From NCBI RefSeq assembly GCF_002245535.1, contig NZ_NKCN01000012.1, forward strand, positions 97,898 through 161,897: a DNA stretch of 64,000 nt. Direction: 5' to 3'. Source of the stretch: Mycobacterium lehmannii (GTDB lineage: Bacteria; Actinomycetota; Actinomycetes; Mycobacteriales; Mycobacteriaceae). Positions 37,029 to 46,406 of this stretch are shown piece by piece (position 1 is the stretch's first letter; the number at the start of each line of letters is the position of its first letter). A model generated the notes under the pieces. It was given only the letters and a program-made list of their open reading frames with translations, was not told the DNA's origin and searched no databases. A program made the position numbers and the translations under genes.

Positions 37029-37790
37029 ATGAATCGAAATGGACTGATATCGATCGAGATCGGCCTGATGGCGCTCGGAGTCGCTGTGTCCGCCTGCAGT
37101 ACCACGTCCCCGCCGACCTCCACAGTCACTGTCACTGCGCCAGCAAGTCCGCCCACTGTTTCTGACTTCGCAAGCGGACCCACCCCGGTAGTCAGCCCGA
37201 CGCCGACGGGTCCGAAGTCCGTGATCGAGACCGATGGCACCTACTTGGTCGGGACCGACATCCTGCCGGGCATGTACCGCACGCCCGGCGGCTCTGCTTG
37301 TTATTGGGCCAGGTTGAGAAGCCTCGATACCAGCGACATCATCGACAACAACAACAGCACCGGTCCGCAAGTCATCGAGATACTGCCGACCGACCGGGCC
37401 TTCAAATCTTCGAATTGTCAGACCTGGACTCTTGAGCCGGGGCAAGCTTCGGCACCACAACCACCCCCCGTGGCGACCGCCTCCGATTCTGCGCCCAGCG
37501 CGAATTACCAGTCCAACTACGAAAGTCTCCGCTGCCCACACCGCGCAGTGCTGACGCTCCAGACCACTCAATCGGCTGTCGCCATTTGTGACCATGGCAC
37601 TGGCGGTTATACCTACAAAGGGCTGCGTCTTAAGGACGGAGCCAGGATCGATATTGATGGTGCAATGCCTACCGCATCGGGCTTTACTGTGACGAACAAT
37701 GGCACCCGGTACGACGTCAGCCGAGGCGGATTGGTGATCAACACCGACGGTGATGTTTACACCGAACCCGCAGTCACCTCAGGTCCGTGA
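37029..37790 (+). CDS. lipoprotein with beta-rich repeat domain
   Basis: The 253-residue protein has a lipobox VSAC (Cys about 24), a Thr/Pro-rich spacer, then a domain GTYLVGTDILPGMYRTPGGS..CYWARLRS..IIDNNN..GPQVIEIL..CQTWTL. That domain type is common in actinobacterial cell-surface proteins. A second domain at 165-250 (LRCPHRAVLTLQTTQSAVAI) is unassigned. A related domain occurs at 48318-48722. It lies 93 bp before the kinase and could feed it an extracellular signal. Confidence 0.7.
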   Translation: MNRNGLISIEIGLMALGVAVSACSTTSPPTSTVTVTAPASPPTVSDFASGPTPVVSPTPTGPKSVIETDGTYLVGTDILPGMYRTPGGSACYWARLRSLDTSDIIDNNNSTGPQVIEILPTDRAFKSSNCQTWTLEPGQASAPQPPPVATASDSAPSANYQSNYESLRCPHRAVLTLQTTQSAVAICDHGTGGYTYKGLRLKDGARIDIDGAMPTASGFTVTNNGTRYDVSRGGLVINTDGDVYTEPAVTSGP

Positions 37791-37883
37791 AGCGCTGATA
37801 GGTGGCGAACAGAGGGGAAAGATCCTGATGCAGACCTGCGGCGGGTAAAGAGTGGTGGCAGCGACGACGACAAGTTGGATGCC

Positions 37884-39398
37884 ATGCCGCTAAGGATTGG
37901 GGAGACATTCGCCGGATACAGGGTCCTGCGGCTGCTCGGCTCCGGAGGCATGGGCGAGGTTTATGTGGTCCAGCACCCCCGTCTGCCCCGCCAAGAGGCC
38001 TTCAAGGTCCTCCGCCCGGACATATCGAGTGATCCTTCCTTCCGCGAGCGGTTTATCCGCGAGGCCGACCTAGCCGCAGGACTTCGGCATCCCCACATCG
38101 TCGGGATCCACGACCGAGGCGAGCATGACGGCCAGTTGTGGATCGCGATGGACTACATCGACGGCACCGACGTCGCCTACCTGCTGGAGCAGAAGTACCC
38201 GGCAGGCATGCCGGTCGACATCGTCCTGTCGATCATCACTGCAGTTGCCAGTGCGCTGGACTACGCCCACCGGAAGGGGCTGCTGCACCGTGACGTCAAG
38301 CCCGCCAACATCATCGTCACCGCCCTTGACAGCGATGACCCGGGTGTCTTCCTCGCCGACTTCGGCATCGCCCGACCGCTAGACGAGATCAGCGGCATCA
38401 CCACAACCAACATGACGGTGGGCACGGTGGCTTACGCCGCCCCTGAGCAATTGCTGGGCGAAGAGATGGATGGACGGGTCGACCAATACGCCCTCGCCGC
38501 CACCGCCTACCACCTCCTGACCGGAGCCCAGCTGTTCCCGTACTCGAACCCAGCAGTGGTAATAAGCAGACACCTCAACACGGTCCCGCCGACGCTGGGC
38601 GACAGCCGCTCCGGCTGCGCTGGTCTCGATGACGTACTCCAAATAGCACTGAGCAAGAACGCCTCCGACCGCTTCCCTTCCTGTTCGGCATTCGCGCAGG
38701 CCCTGGGCGACGAGTCCTCCAGGATGGGCGCGCCCGCGAACGCCACTACTGAAGCCGCACGCCAGCCAAGCAAGTCTGTGTCCACGTCCGCTGCCGGATT
38801 ACCTATTCAACCAGCAGCCCGCGCATCTCCACGCATCCGGCTCGCCCTGGCCAGCATCGTTGTGATCGTTCTGTTGGTTGGCTTTATCGCCATGGTGTGG
38901 CGGCCCTGGGACGAACGCCGATCGAGCGGCTCAACGATGCCGCCCAGGAGTGGCACGTTGACCGAAACATCGAGTCCGCTGGCGCCTGCCCCAAGCAGCG
39001 CACCCCCGCCTCCGCCAGCCACGCCGCCGTCTTCGATTCCTGCACGCGAGGCTCCTGAACGCGAGGCGTCGCCGGGGGTTGCCCGCGCTCGCGAGCAGAG
39101 TTTTCTGGCGGCGCTAGACGGAACGCCGATCGATGGACCTAACCATGTTTCCTACAGCATGATCCCCGGTAGCCACGGCGCGTATATGGGTGACCCATCG
39201 GCATGGACGGTCGGTGGCCCCGTGGTCAAATACGGCTATGAGGCGTGCGCTGTACTGAAGAAGTACCCGAGTGATCGCGAGCAGGCTATCGCCACCTTCT
39301 ACGAGGAGCATGGCTACGACACGAAGTCCGCTAGTGCGTCCACGAAGCAAGAAATGGCGACCTACATGGCGATCGCCACGACCTATCTCTGCGGATGA
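37884..39398 (+). CDS. receptor-type Ser/Thr protein kinase with extracellular DUF732-like domain
   Basis: The 504-residue protein has a PknB-type kinase domain at residues 5-275: P-loop [15 protein letters not shown], catalytic Lys in AFKVLRP, HRDVKPANIIV, DFG in FLADFGIARP and APEQL. A Pro/Ser-rich juxtamembrane region is followed by one membrane helix (about 316-335), a proline-rich stalk and a C-terminal domain (FLAALDGTPI...YLCG) of DUF732 type. It would phosphorylate cytoplasmic proteins in response to an outside cue. ATG 37884 is preferred to TTG 37875. A diverged 5' fragment of a sister gene is at 43098. Confidence 0.9.
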   Translation: MPLRIGETFAGYRVLRLLGSGGMGEVYVVQHPRLPRQEAFKVLRPDISSDPSFRERFIREADLAAGLRHPHIVGIHDRGEHDGQLWIAMDYIDGTDVAYLLEQKYPAGMPVDIVLSIITAVASALDYAHRKGLLHRDVKPANIIVTALDSDDPGVFLADFGIARPLDEISGITTTNMTVGTVAYAAPEQLLGEEMDGRVDQYALAATAYHLLTGAQLFPYSNPAVVISRHLNTVPPTLGDSRSGCAGLDDVLQIALSKNASDRFPSCSAFAQALGDESSRMGAPANATTEAARQPSKSVSTSAAGLPIQPAARASPRIRLALASIVVIVLLVGFIAMVWRPWDERRSSGSTMPPRSGTLTETSSPLAPAPSSAPPPPPATPPSSIPAREAPEREASPGVARAREQSFLAALDGTPIDGPNHVSYSMIPGSHGAYMGDPSAWTVGGPVVKYGYEACAVLKKYPSDREQAIATFYEEHGYDTKSASASTKQEMATYMAIATTYLCG

Positions 39399-39712
39399 GC
39401 CGCCCGCGACCGCGCCGGACCCCGGCGAGCGCGAAAACCCCTTAAAGGGTTGCGGTAGAAGTGCGGGATGCCCTAACGATGTCGAGGTACGCCAGCCAGG
39501 AGCGCGCCGCTCGGTCGGGCGTCCTGGCCCAGGATTCATAAGCGCCGATCCGTCCGCGCAGGCTACGCACTCGAGCGTTGTCACCGGGGGTTGGCATCGG
39601 CGAGACGTTAAGGAACCTTGGTGAAGTGAGTTCGACTAGCGGTTCAGGACCGCCCAATATCTGGATGATCAATCGTCAATCAAGCTAGTGACCGCCTGGG
39701 GCGGCCTAATGC
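39399..39712. other. intergenic region between kinase and PIN gene
   Basis: No convincing gene is seen. AACCC-CTTAAA-GGGTT (39436-39451) is a small hairpin about 38 bp after the kinase stop and could end its transcript; there is no U-tract. The rest shows nothing. Confidence 0.5.
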
Positions 39713-40915
39713 CTACTGCGGGCGACGGACGACAGAAACTAGTTCAATCGCCTGGACACCTCCATCGTCAATGACGAAGCTGAATGTCATTTCGGCGACG
39801 AACTCGCCGTTTACGAGGACGGCGTCTTCGTCATACTCTTCATCAACAACAGTCCAACTCGCGTTCGGTCCATCGCTGTCCTCTTTCAGAACGGTTGCCT
39901 CATAACCGATCTCCGCGTCGACAATTGCTTCACCGATCTCGGTACCACCTTCGAACACTTCATGAATGTCAAGACTAAGAGTTGTCAGGTCGGGCCAGAC
40001 CTCTAAAGCGGTCGGTTCATCAAGCTCGCGGTCCAGCATCACGTCAAGATGATCGAATAGTTCACTCCCCACAAGGTTCTGGCAGGCCGCATCGATGCTA
40101 GCTCCAATCTGATCGGTACGACTCGGTAGATCGAGTGGCGGCTCCGTTAGTTCGGTCAAGACTTTGTCCATCGCTGTAATCGAGATTGCGTCATCGATCG
40201 ACTTCGCAATCGAAACCATGTTGGCGGTGACACTAGCTAGGTCTTGCGTCAGCTCGGGATGCAATATTGCCTCTTTGCCGTCGCAGCAGTCATTGTCATT
40301 CGTGACGAAGACAACCGCGCAACCCGAGTGCGCCTCGGCAGTGACTTCTCGCACCGTCACCCAGATCAGCGCGTCCCTGTACCCCTTGTCAGTCGAGTCG
40401 AACGGCGGATGCTCCGAAAGGGACCAGTTGACCAGTGTGTCGTGATCGATCGCAGTAGGCACGGGGCGGATGACAGCTCCCATTTCGGTCAACTCGTTGC
40501 GTAGCCGATCAGCCAGCTGTTCGGCAGTCTGAATCGGGCGGCTACGGAGTTCCCTTACCGTTGGCAGACCGTCGGGTAGTTCAAGACCTGCAGCGCAAAG
40601 CGCAGCGAGCGCTTCGCCCCACTTCGTGGCGGCTTCGCTGCGCAAGCGCTTCAAGGTCTTGTACCGACGTCGAGCGACCTCACGGACGACCACTTCGGGG
40701 ACCACGATTGACAGCGGCCCGAACTGGACGAGCAGCCGCAAGCGCGTCCAAGCGATTCCTTCCAGCGACGGATCAGCCAGCAGGATGTTGGAATCGACGA
40801 CGTATATGGCGCTGCTGTCAGAAGCAACGCCTTCAGACATCCACTTGAGTTTCGTAGCTATCACGCCCTTCCTGACGACTCCCTCTACCTCGCGGACCGC
40901 ACCCGACTCGTGCAC
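39713..40915 (-). CDS. PIN-domain ribonuclease-like protein (DUF4935-type)
   Basis: The product is about 375-400 residues. The N-terminal PIN domain shows its acidic residues: VVDSNILLADPSLEG, then VVPEVVVREVARRRYKTLKR, the mid segment DKGYRDALIWVTVREV and the late VVFVTNDNDCCDG. This spacing is that of DUF4935-type PIN RNases. The C-terminal 180 residues are acidic and beta-rich (ASWTVVDEEYDEDAV) and unassigned. Start may be GTG 40915 or ATG 40840. It is divergent from the GHKL ATPase-nuclease gene, with about 100 bp between, suggesting a joint conflict module. Confidence 0.75.
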   Translation of the reverse strand: MHESGAVREVEGVVRKGVIATKLKWMSEGVASDSSAIYVVDSNILLADPSLEGIAWTRLRLLVQFGPLSIVVPEVVVREVARRRYKTLKRLRSEAATKWGEALAALCAAGLELPDGLPTVRELRSRPIQTAEQLADRLRNELTEMGAVIRPVPTAIDHDTLVNWSLSEHPPFDSTDKGYRDALIWVTVREVTAEAHSGCAVVFVTNDNDCCDGKEAILHPELTQDLASVTANMVSIAKSIDDAISITAMDKVLTELTEPPLDLPSRTDQIGASIDAACQNLVGSELFDHLDVMLDRELDEPTALEVWPDLTTLSLDIHEVFEGGTEIGEAIVDAEIGYEATVLKEDSDGPNASWTVVDEEYDEDAVLVNGEFVAEMTFSFVIDDGGVQAIELVSVVRRPQ

Positions 40916-41016
40916 GCAGGACGCATCTCAGCACGATCCGGGTCGACACGGGTCCATCCGACGGCGCATCGGCCCGGCTACCCCTTTTTGTCGTGGCCGC
41001 TCATTACGCTAGCGCC

Positions 41017-42972
41017 GTGGAGACCAAGCAGGTGCGCGCCGGTCGAGACACCATCCTCAGCTACGTTGAGCGAGCGAGCGCGGTCGACGTAGTGGCGGAA
41101 TTCGTTTGGAACTCTCTCGATGCCGATGCGACCACAATCGAGGTAACTGTCGCGATCGGAGATCTAGGAGCGCCAGAAGAACTCGTCGTCAGCGACAACG
41201 GCTCGGGGATGCCACCTGACCGTATCGAAGAGTTCTTCCTAACCCACGGCGACTCCTGGAAGCGGACGAAGCGATTCTCACCGGAACTGAACCGGCCACT
41301 GCACGGGCAGCTGGGCAGAGGACGGTTTCTCGGGTACAGCATCGCTGATCGTGTTAATTGGCGGTCAAGATCGCAGGCAGACCCAGACTACTCCGAGGTC
41401 GAGATTCGTGGCCGACGAGATTCCCCTGATCAGTTTGTCTTCGATGGACCGTGGTCATCTCAAGGACCACGAGGCACCACAGTGGAAATGGTGCTGCGGC
41501 AGAGCCCACGTGTCGCAGGCATCGTCGAACAGGGCTTTCCATTGCAGCTCACCGCCCGGCTGGCGCCTTCACTTCTTGCGATGCCCGACGTCGACGTTTC
41601 ATTCCGGAACGGACCCCTGAATCCGACTGTCCACATCGTTTCTGATATTGACCTTGACCTCGGTGACCTCGATCCGTCTGTCCTGCATGGCAAAGCTGCT
41701 CCGCGTCTCCGCTTGGTCGAGTGGGGGGCGGACATGCGATCGAAGACGATGTTCTTGTGCGACGACCGAGGCGGCGTGGTTTCGGACTATAAGCTCAGCC
41801 GACTGCCACCAACACCGCTTAATTGGACTACATACCTCCAATGGGAGGGTTTTCGGGATCCAGAGTTAATGGGTCAGGCCGACTTACGGGCACCAGACAT
41901 TCAGCACGGCGAACTCCTCGCTGCGGCTAACAGGGCAGTCATCGATTATCTACAGCGTCGTCTTGAAGAGCAGAAGGGAAGCATTCTCGCAGAGTGGAAG
42001 GCGGAAGGCGTCTATCCATACGAGGGTGACGCACGCAGCGCGACCGAAGAAGTCGAGAGAGAAATCTTCGACATCGTGGCAGTGGTTGCAAGCCCGGCGA
42101 TCGGTCGAGACGTCAAACAGAAGAAGCTATCTCTTCGACTACTCCAGGAAGCGACACGCTCCGAGCCGGCGCATACCAAGAAGATTCTGTCCTCGGTGTT
42201 AGAGCTAACGGACGAGGAGCAGGAGGTCCTCGTCGACCTGCTTGAACGCACTAAGCTCGCTTCCATCGTTCGGTCAGCGCAGACTGTGGCGGATCGCGCC
42301 GACTTCATCCATGGTCTTCGAGAGTTGTTGTATTCAAATGCGACGAGGACCCAATTCCGAGAGGTCGACCAGCTACATCCGATGTTGGTCAATGAGCCGT
42401 GGATTTTCGGCGACGAGTGGGGTCTTGCACTCTCCGAAGTTGGCCTCACACGGCTTGTGCGAACCCTCGTTGCCGAAGCGAACAGCGAAGTCGAGTTCGC
42501 GTCTGGGCCAGTAAGGCTCCCCGATGGCAAGCGCGGTCGCGTGGACATGGCATTTTCGCGCCACCTGCCCGAGAGTCAGAGCACCCGCCACCTCGTCGTC
42601 GAACTCAAGCGACCCAAGACGCTGACGATGGTCGAATTCAGTCAGGTCAACAACTATGCGTCCGCGATTACTACGCACCCGGAGGTCGTAGGGGCACCGC
42701 ACTCGTGGGACTTCTGGCTAGTGGGAACCGACATCGACGAAGCCGTCAGGGGCCTATACAGTGACCCGTCTCGCCAAGGCCTAACTGTGAGCAACTCACG
42801 CTACCGGATTTGGGTCGGCACCTGGGGCCAGCTCCTAGACCAAGCACAGCGACGAATCCAGGCATTTCAGGCTGCTCTTGAGCTGGTGTCTTCTGATCAA
42901 ACCAGCAGAGACTATCTCCAACGTGTTCACGCCGAGTTCATTCCGCCGATCGGTACCGACCGAGTCTCGTAA
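41017..42972 (+). CDS. GHKL (Bergerat) ATPase fused to a PD-(D/E)XK nuclease-like domain
   Basis: The 651-residue protein starts with an HSP90/MORC-like ATPase: N-box AEFVWNSLDADATTIEV, G1 VVSDNGSGMPPDRI, G2 GQLGRGRFLGYSIADRV and GTTVEM. After a helical middle region, a nuclease-like C-terminal domain has Asp510 in GRVDMAFS and Glu529-x-Lys531 in HLVVELKRPK, the PD-(D/E)XK pattern. Such pairs occur in prokaryotic defence systems. GTG 41017 is taken because TACGCT (41005-41010) sits six bases upstream, giving a leaderless start; GTG 40993 is in frame too. Confidence 0.8.
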   Translation: METKQVRAGRDTILSYVERASAVDVVAEFVWNSLDADATTIEVTVAIGDLGAPEELVVSDNGSGMPPDRIEEFFLTHGDSWKRTKRFSPELNRPLHGQLGRGRFLGYSIADRVNWRSRSQADPDYSEVEIRGRRDSPDQFVFDGPWSSQGPRGTTVEMVLRQSPRVAGIVEQGFPLQLTARLAPSLLAMPDVDVSFRNGPLNPTVHIVSDIDLDLGDLDPSVLHGKAAPRLRLVEWGADMRSKTMFLCDDRGGVVSDYKLSRLPPTPLNWTTYLQWEGFRDPELMGQADLRAPDIQHGELLAAANRAVIDYLQRRLEEQKGSILAEWKAEGVYPYEGDARSATEEVEREIFDIVAVVASPAIGRDVKQKKLSLRLLQEATRSEPAHTKKILSSVLELTDEEQEVLVDLLERTKLASIVRSAQTVADRADFIHGLRELLYSNATRTQFREVDQLHPMLVNEPWIFGDEWGLALSEVGLTRLVRTLVAEANSEVEFASGPVRLPDGKRGRVDMAFSRHLPESQSTRHLVVELKRPKTLTMVEFSQVNNYASAITTHPEVVGAPHSWDFWLVGTDIDEAVRGLYSDPSRQGLTVSNSRYRIWVGTWGQLLDQAQRRIQAFQAALELVSSDQTSRDYLQRVHAEFIPPIGTDRVS

Positions 42973-43097
42973 TAGCCGGGTTACGAGCTTCACGAAAGTC
43001 AGTCCCGGTGACGGTCATCGGCTTCATCACAGCCCCGAGACACCCAGTGACAGCTGAATCGGTGAGCCTACAAATTGGCGGCGGCTAACATTCGCCC

Positions 43098-43289
43098 ATG
43101 CCGTTGCGGATCGGCGAGACGTTCGCGGGATACCGGGTCCTGCGACTGCTCGGGTCCGGGGGCATGGGCGAGGTCTACTTGGTCCAGCACCTCCGCTTGC
43201 CCCGCCAAGAGGCCCTCAAGGTCCTGCGTCCCGCCATATCCAGCGCCCTTTCGTTTCGGCGGACCCTAAACCGAACCTCCCGCCGATGA
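43098..43289 (+). pseudogene. 5' fragment of a second Ser/Thr kinase gene
   Basis: The first ~54 codons ([20 protein letters not shown], then [29 protein letters not shown]) are the counterpart of the kinase at 37884, with many silent differences, so this is an old paralogue rather than a recent duplicate. The frame then loses similarity and ends at 43289 in an ATGA overlap with the next gene. Everything after the P-loop and catalytic lysine is missing, so it cannot be an active kinase. Confidence 0.75.
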
Positions 43290-43849
43290 GCGCAGAGGTG
43301 GCTATTGCTGCGCTGGCGGTAGCGGCGAGCACGACCACGGCAATCGTCAGCATGATCGTGACCTACTGTTCCCAGCGGTCAGCGATACGGGAACAGAACC
43401 TATGGCAGGAAAGGACGGTCACCTATCTCAAACTCCAGGAATGGGTCCACACAATTTACGGCTGGAGTGATCGAGGTCTTCGAGACGATCCACCTTCTCC
43501 TGACCTTGACACAGTGATGAGGGTGAGGCTCTTCGGTAGCCCCCTCGTCGTCGACCATTTCGCACAAATGGAAGGGGTTGTCGACGGAGCTAGGCGTGCC
43601 ATACGCGAGAAAGACTGGGAAACCTTCGACGATCTGCGATTTCAACTGAGCGTCGGGCTCGCCATAGACCTGAACAACCTGCTGCGAGATGAGATTCGGG
43701 GACAACGGAATGAGTACATAGCCACCCGCGATGATCGGATACGATTGCGATGGCGCAGACGACAAGCTCTGAAATGGTTCGTCCTAAAACAACGTTTGCG
43801 GCGAGGCGTCGTTGACATCGAGATGCCGAAGGACGACACAGACCGGTAG
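43286..43849 (+). CDS. membrane-anchored hypothetical protein
   Basis: The 187-residue protein has an N-terminal hydrophobic helix (residues 4-28, [20 protein letters not shown]) followed by a charged, mainly helical cytoplasmic region rich in Arg/Trp ([20 protein letters not shown]). Its ATG overlaps the stop of the kinase fragment (ATGA), so it may be translated by coupling. I do not recognise the family; the build recalls small one-helix membrane proteins of islands and phages. Confidence 0.6.
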   Translation: MSAEVAIAALAVAASTTTAIVSMIVTYCSQRSAIREQNLWQERTVTYLKLQEWVHTIYGWSDRGLRDDPPSPDLDTVMRVRLFGSPLVVDHFAQMEGVVDGARRAIREKDWETFDDLRFQLSVGLAIDLNNLLRDEIRGQRNEYIATRDDRIRLRWRRRQALKWFVLKQRLRRGVVDIEMPKDDTDR

Positions 43850-43954
43850 TATCGTGTGACCTCACGGCTTTCAGTCGGTATATGAGAGCCAGGCTCCAGT
43901 CCCGAACTCAGGAGTTGTCATCTGTTGCTACAACCGATTCTCGTGTCGCGCCTT

Positions 43955-44398
43955 TCAGCGGCGGGAAGATCTTTGATCACCTAACTCCAACAGCGAGTCT
44001 CGTTCAATGCGAATCATTTTGGGGCCAATACGCTTGGCTTTCAGATCACCAATCGAGATCATTTTCCGCACGGTGTGTTGACTGATCTGGTAATACGCAG
44101 CCGCCTGCTTGATTGTCAGCCAGCACGGGATTTCATCGGCCATCGCGTCATACTCCTCGTCAGTCAACGGTTTGAGGTCCAAGCCCGACCAGTTCAGTGA
44201 GTCACGGTCGAACCGCAAGATTCGGCACGATGTGATGCGAGAGTCGCCGCCCATCCTGCGGACACGCACACGCAGGCGGCCAATGTACATAGCGCTGAAC
44301 ATCTCGGACACGCTCACGGACGACTCGGAAGCTGCCTGAGTGCTAGTGAGCCATCGAGTCATGGAGAGCAATTCAGCACGTCCGAGGTGGCCCCGCAC
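43955..44398 (-). CDS. excisionase-like protein, possibly two tandem helix-turn-helix domains
   Basis: The C-terminal part, WLTIKQAAAYYQISQHTVRK then GPKMIRIERDSLLELG, is a clear AlpA/Xis-type winged HTH. The N-terminal part (MTRWLTSTQAASESSVSVSE, then SRITSCRILRFDRDSLNW) shows the same order of elements in diverged form, so the protein may be a tandem of two such domains. GTG 44398 or ATG 44362 may be the start. It is the best excision-factor or repressor candidate in the island. Confidence 0.65.
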   Translation of the reverse strand: MRGHLGRAELLSMTRWLTSTQAASESSVSVSEMFSAMYIGRLRVRVRRMGGDSRITSCRILRFDRDSLNWSGLDLKPLTDEEYDAMADEIPCWLTIKQAAAYYQISQHTVRKMISIGDLKAKRIGPKMIRIERDSLLELGDQRSSRR

Positions 44399-44537
44399 TC
44401 TCGCTGGCGCTGTGGGGGCGGCGGCCCCAGCTTACGGCGAGAACCAATGTGACGGTCGATCCGCCTGGAATTGGCTCAGCGTGGAGTGTGGTGCGCCTCT
44501 CCGCCAGTTTGCGTGACGGTCGTGCACAATTCTTCCG

Positions 44538-45248
44538 GTGAACTGGGTGGCTGCAACGTCCGATTGGTTCGACTTAGGCGATCTTGCGCACTATCCGTTT
44601 CGTGCAGATGTATGGGGTGATGCAGCAGCATGGGTCGGGGCCGTGGCCACGGGCCTCGCAGCGCTGATCGCCGCTGTTGCCTACGCCTTGGGCAGGCGAC
44701 AGGAGAAGTGGGCTCAAGCGTCGCTCATATACTTTGGGCTTGGCAGCGGTGTGTATGAGGTGCACAATCGCTCGGAAAAGCCAATCGTCGGTGTCAGAGT
44801 GATACCGAAGCCTCGATCGTTGTGGTCGGCGGCTCGATCCGGTAACTATCGCGGCGCAGTTGTGTTCGGTGGTCCGACGCTTGCTGCTTTTCCGTCCCAC
44901 GAGTTCTATCTGGCTGCGAAAAGGAGCCACGGTAGGGATAGGCCGAAAGAAGCGACTCAGAGCAACATGTTCGCGACGAAGATCGAACCTGGAGCTTCGG
45001 CCTCCGTCGGTCTTGATTGGGTTACTATGGCGGGCTTTAAGAGTTACATCGAGTTCCGTGATGTATATGGCCGTGATTGGCAATACGACATCGAGGAAGA
45101 GCGTCTTAGGCCACGAAAACCCCGCGCTACGCCGCTGAAGGAGAAGAACAATCGCCTGTGGGCGATGCGGTGGATTGCAAAAAACGAGCTCATCTATCTC
45201 TGGCGTCATTATGGCTTTCATCGGAAGGGGCGACCACCGTCGGAATAG
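44538..45248 (+). CDS. hypothetical protein with one membrane helix
   Basis: The 236-residue protein starts with a polar segment, has a membrane helix at about 30-52 (AAAWVGAVATGLAALIAAVA) and a beta-rich domain after it (GVYEVHNRSEKPIVGVRVIP, IEFRDVYGRDWQYDIEEERL) with a basic tail. The start is GTG 44538. The 'AWVGAVATGLA..' helix plus an NRSxxPI-type beta domain is typical of actinobacterial orphan proteins, but no function is known. Confidence 0.6.
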   Translation: MNWVAATSDWFDLGDLAHYPFRADVWGDAAAWVGAVATGLAALIAAVAYALGRRQEKWAQASLIYFGLGSGVYEVHNRSEKPIVGVRVIPKPRSLWSAARSGNYRGAVVFGGPTLAAFPSHEFYLAAKRSHGRDRPKEATQSNMFATKIEPGASASVGLDWVTMAGFKSYIEFRDVYGRDWQYDIEEERLRPRKPRATPLKEKNNRLWAMRWIAKNELIYLWRHYGFHRKGRPPSE

Positions 45249-45549
45249 CGTGCATCGCCAATCTTCGCGTCGCATGGTGGACCATGTTGGATGAAGCGAT
45301 CTTAGGGAAATCTCGCGTGTAGCGGTATCGATCTCAAGGGTTGTGCAACGACTATGTGTCTGGAACATCACCGGTATCGTCAATAGCCCGGCATCCGCGT
45401 AGCTCACCTGTGGGGAGGGCGTCTGAGACAGCCATCCGCGCGGCCCGATGAAGAATGCGTAGAGAGGCCACTCGGAATACCGTTCTCGACGAGCGGAGGC
45501 CCGCTAGTCTGCGGGCGGACTAGTGTTACTCAGGGGCGGAACTATACAG
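45249..45549. other. intergenic region with a dyad before the membrane gene
   Basis: No gene is seen. CTAGTC-TGCGGGCG-GACTAG (45504-45523) is a 6+6 bp dyad 26 bp before the ATG at 45550 and could be an operator or part of its promoter. The rest shows nothing. Confidence 0.45.
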
Positions 45550-46218
45550 ATGGCCAATGACCCGATTACCACAATTTACTTAGCCGACCGAGCCGATGGG
45601 TCTGCCATCTACCAAGCGAACATGACCTTGCTGTACGTAATCACCACATACGGTGCGCTGGTTGCCGCAGCGATTGCAACTGACTTTGTAGAGAACCCTT
45701 GGGCACTCGCCTTCATCGGAGCGCCACTATGGGGCCTGCTTTGCTACCAGACTCAGCTGTTGGTACTAGCCTCTGTCCGCGTAAATTCGATCCAGATTCT
45801 GGAGCGACGACTCTTAGAGGCTGCCCAGGGACTCAGTGAAAAGGAGAAAAACCAGATCGGCTCCGGCGCTGGCGACCGGATTTCACGGGTGTCAGACCAA
45901 CCAACCGGACTCAAGCCAGCGAACGTCGCATCCTTCGCTGCTATCGGGGCAGCATCCATCGCCCTTGCGATCACCTCACTGATGTTGGTGGAACCAAAAG
46001 CTTGCAGCTTTCCTTTTATTCTTGGCCTGGTGGTGCACGCCGTTCTAGGCCTTACTCTCGTTCTCGCCCTCATCTCGCTGGGGCGCATCCGGCTGTTGAT
46101 TAGTGGCCTGGCTGACCAAGGTCCGTACTCTCGCGCAGCGGCAGAAGCCGAACATCCAACCGAACAGAACCTCGAATTGCAAACGCCGGACGAGCCAGAC
46201 TCGGCAACTGAGGTCTGA
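45550..46218 (+). CDS. hypothetical membrane protein, four helices
   Basis: The 222-residue protein has helices at about 25-45 (LLYVITTYGALVAAAIATDF), 52-72, 125-147 and 152-175 (FILGLVVHAVLGLTLVLALI), with a hydrophilic loop between the pairs and an acidic tail. ATG 45550 is preferred to an in-frame start at 45523 because GGGGCGG precedes it. The 2+2 helix plan recalls bacterial membrane effectors, but the sequence is not recognised. Confidence 0.6.
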   Translation: MANDPITTIYLADRADGSAIYQANMTLLYVITTYGALVAAAIATDFVENPWALAFIGAPLWGLLCYQTQLLVLASVRVNSIQILERRLLEAAQGLSEKEKNQIGSGAGDRISRVSDQPTGLKPANVASFAAIGAASIALAITSLMLVEPKACSFPFILGLVVHAVLGLTLVLALISLGRIRLLISGLADQGPYSRAAAEAEHPTEQNLELQTPDEPDSATEV

Positions 46219-46406
46219 GCCAAGAAGCGGCGCCTGCCTCAAACGGGGGTAGAGCGGCGTATCAGAGATCCAAACGTTGCTGTCTCAAAATGGATCACAT
46301 TCGAGACTGGGTGCTCCTAAGCCCCGCATCGCTCGGAGCACCAGGTCGTGGTGTCTCGAATGTTGGTCTCGGAAATAGATGTCTCGATACTCGCGTGCAA
46401 ACCAAT

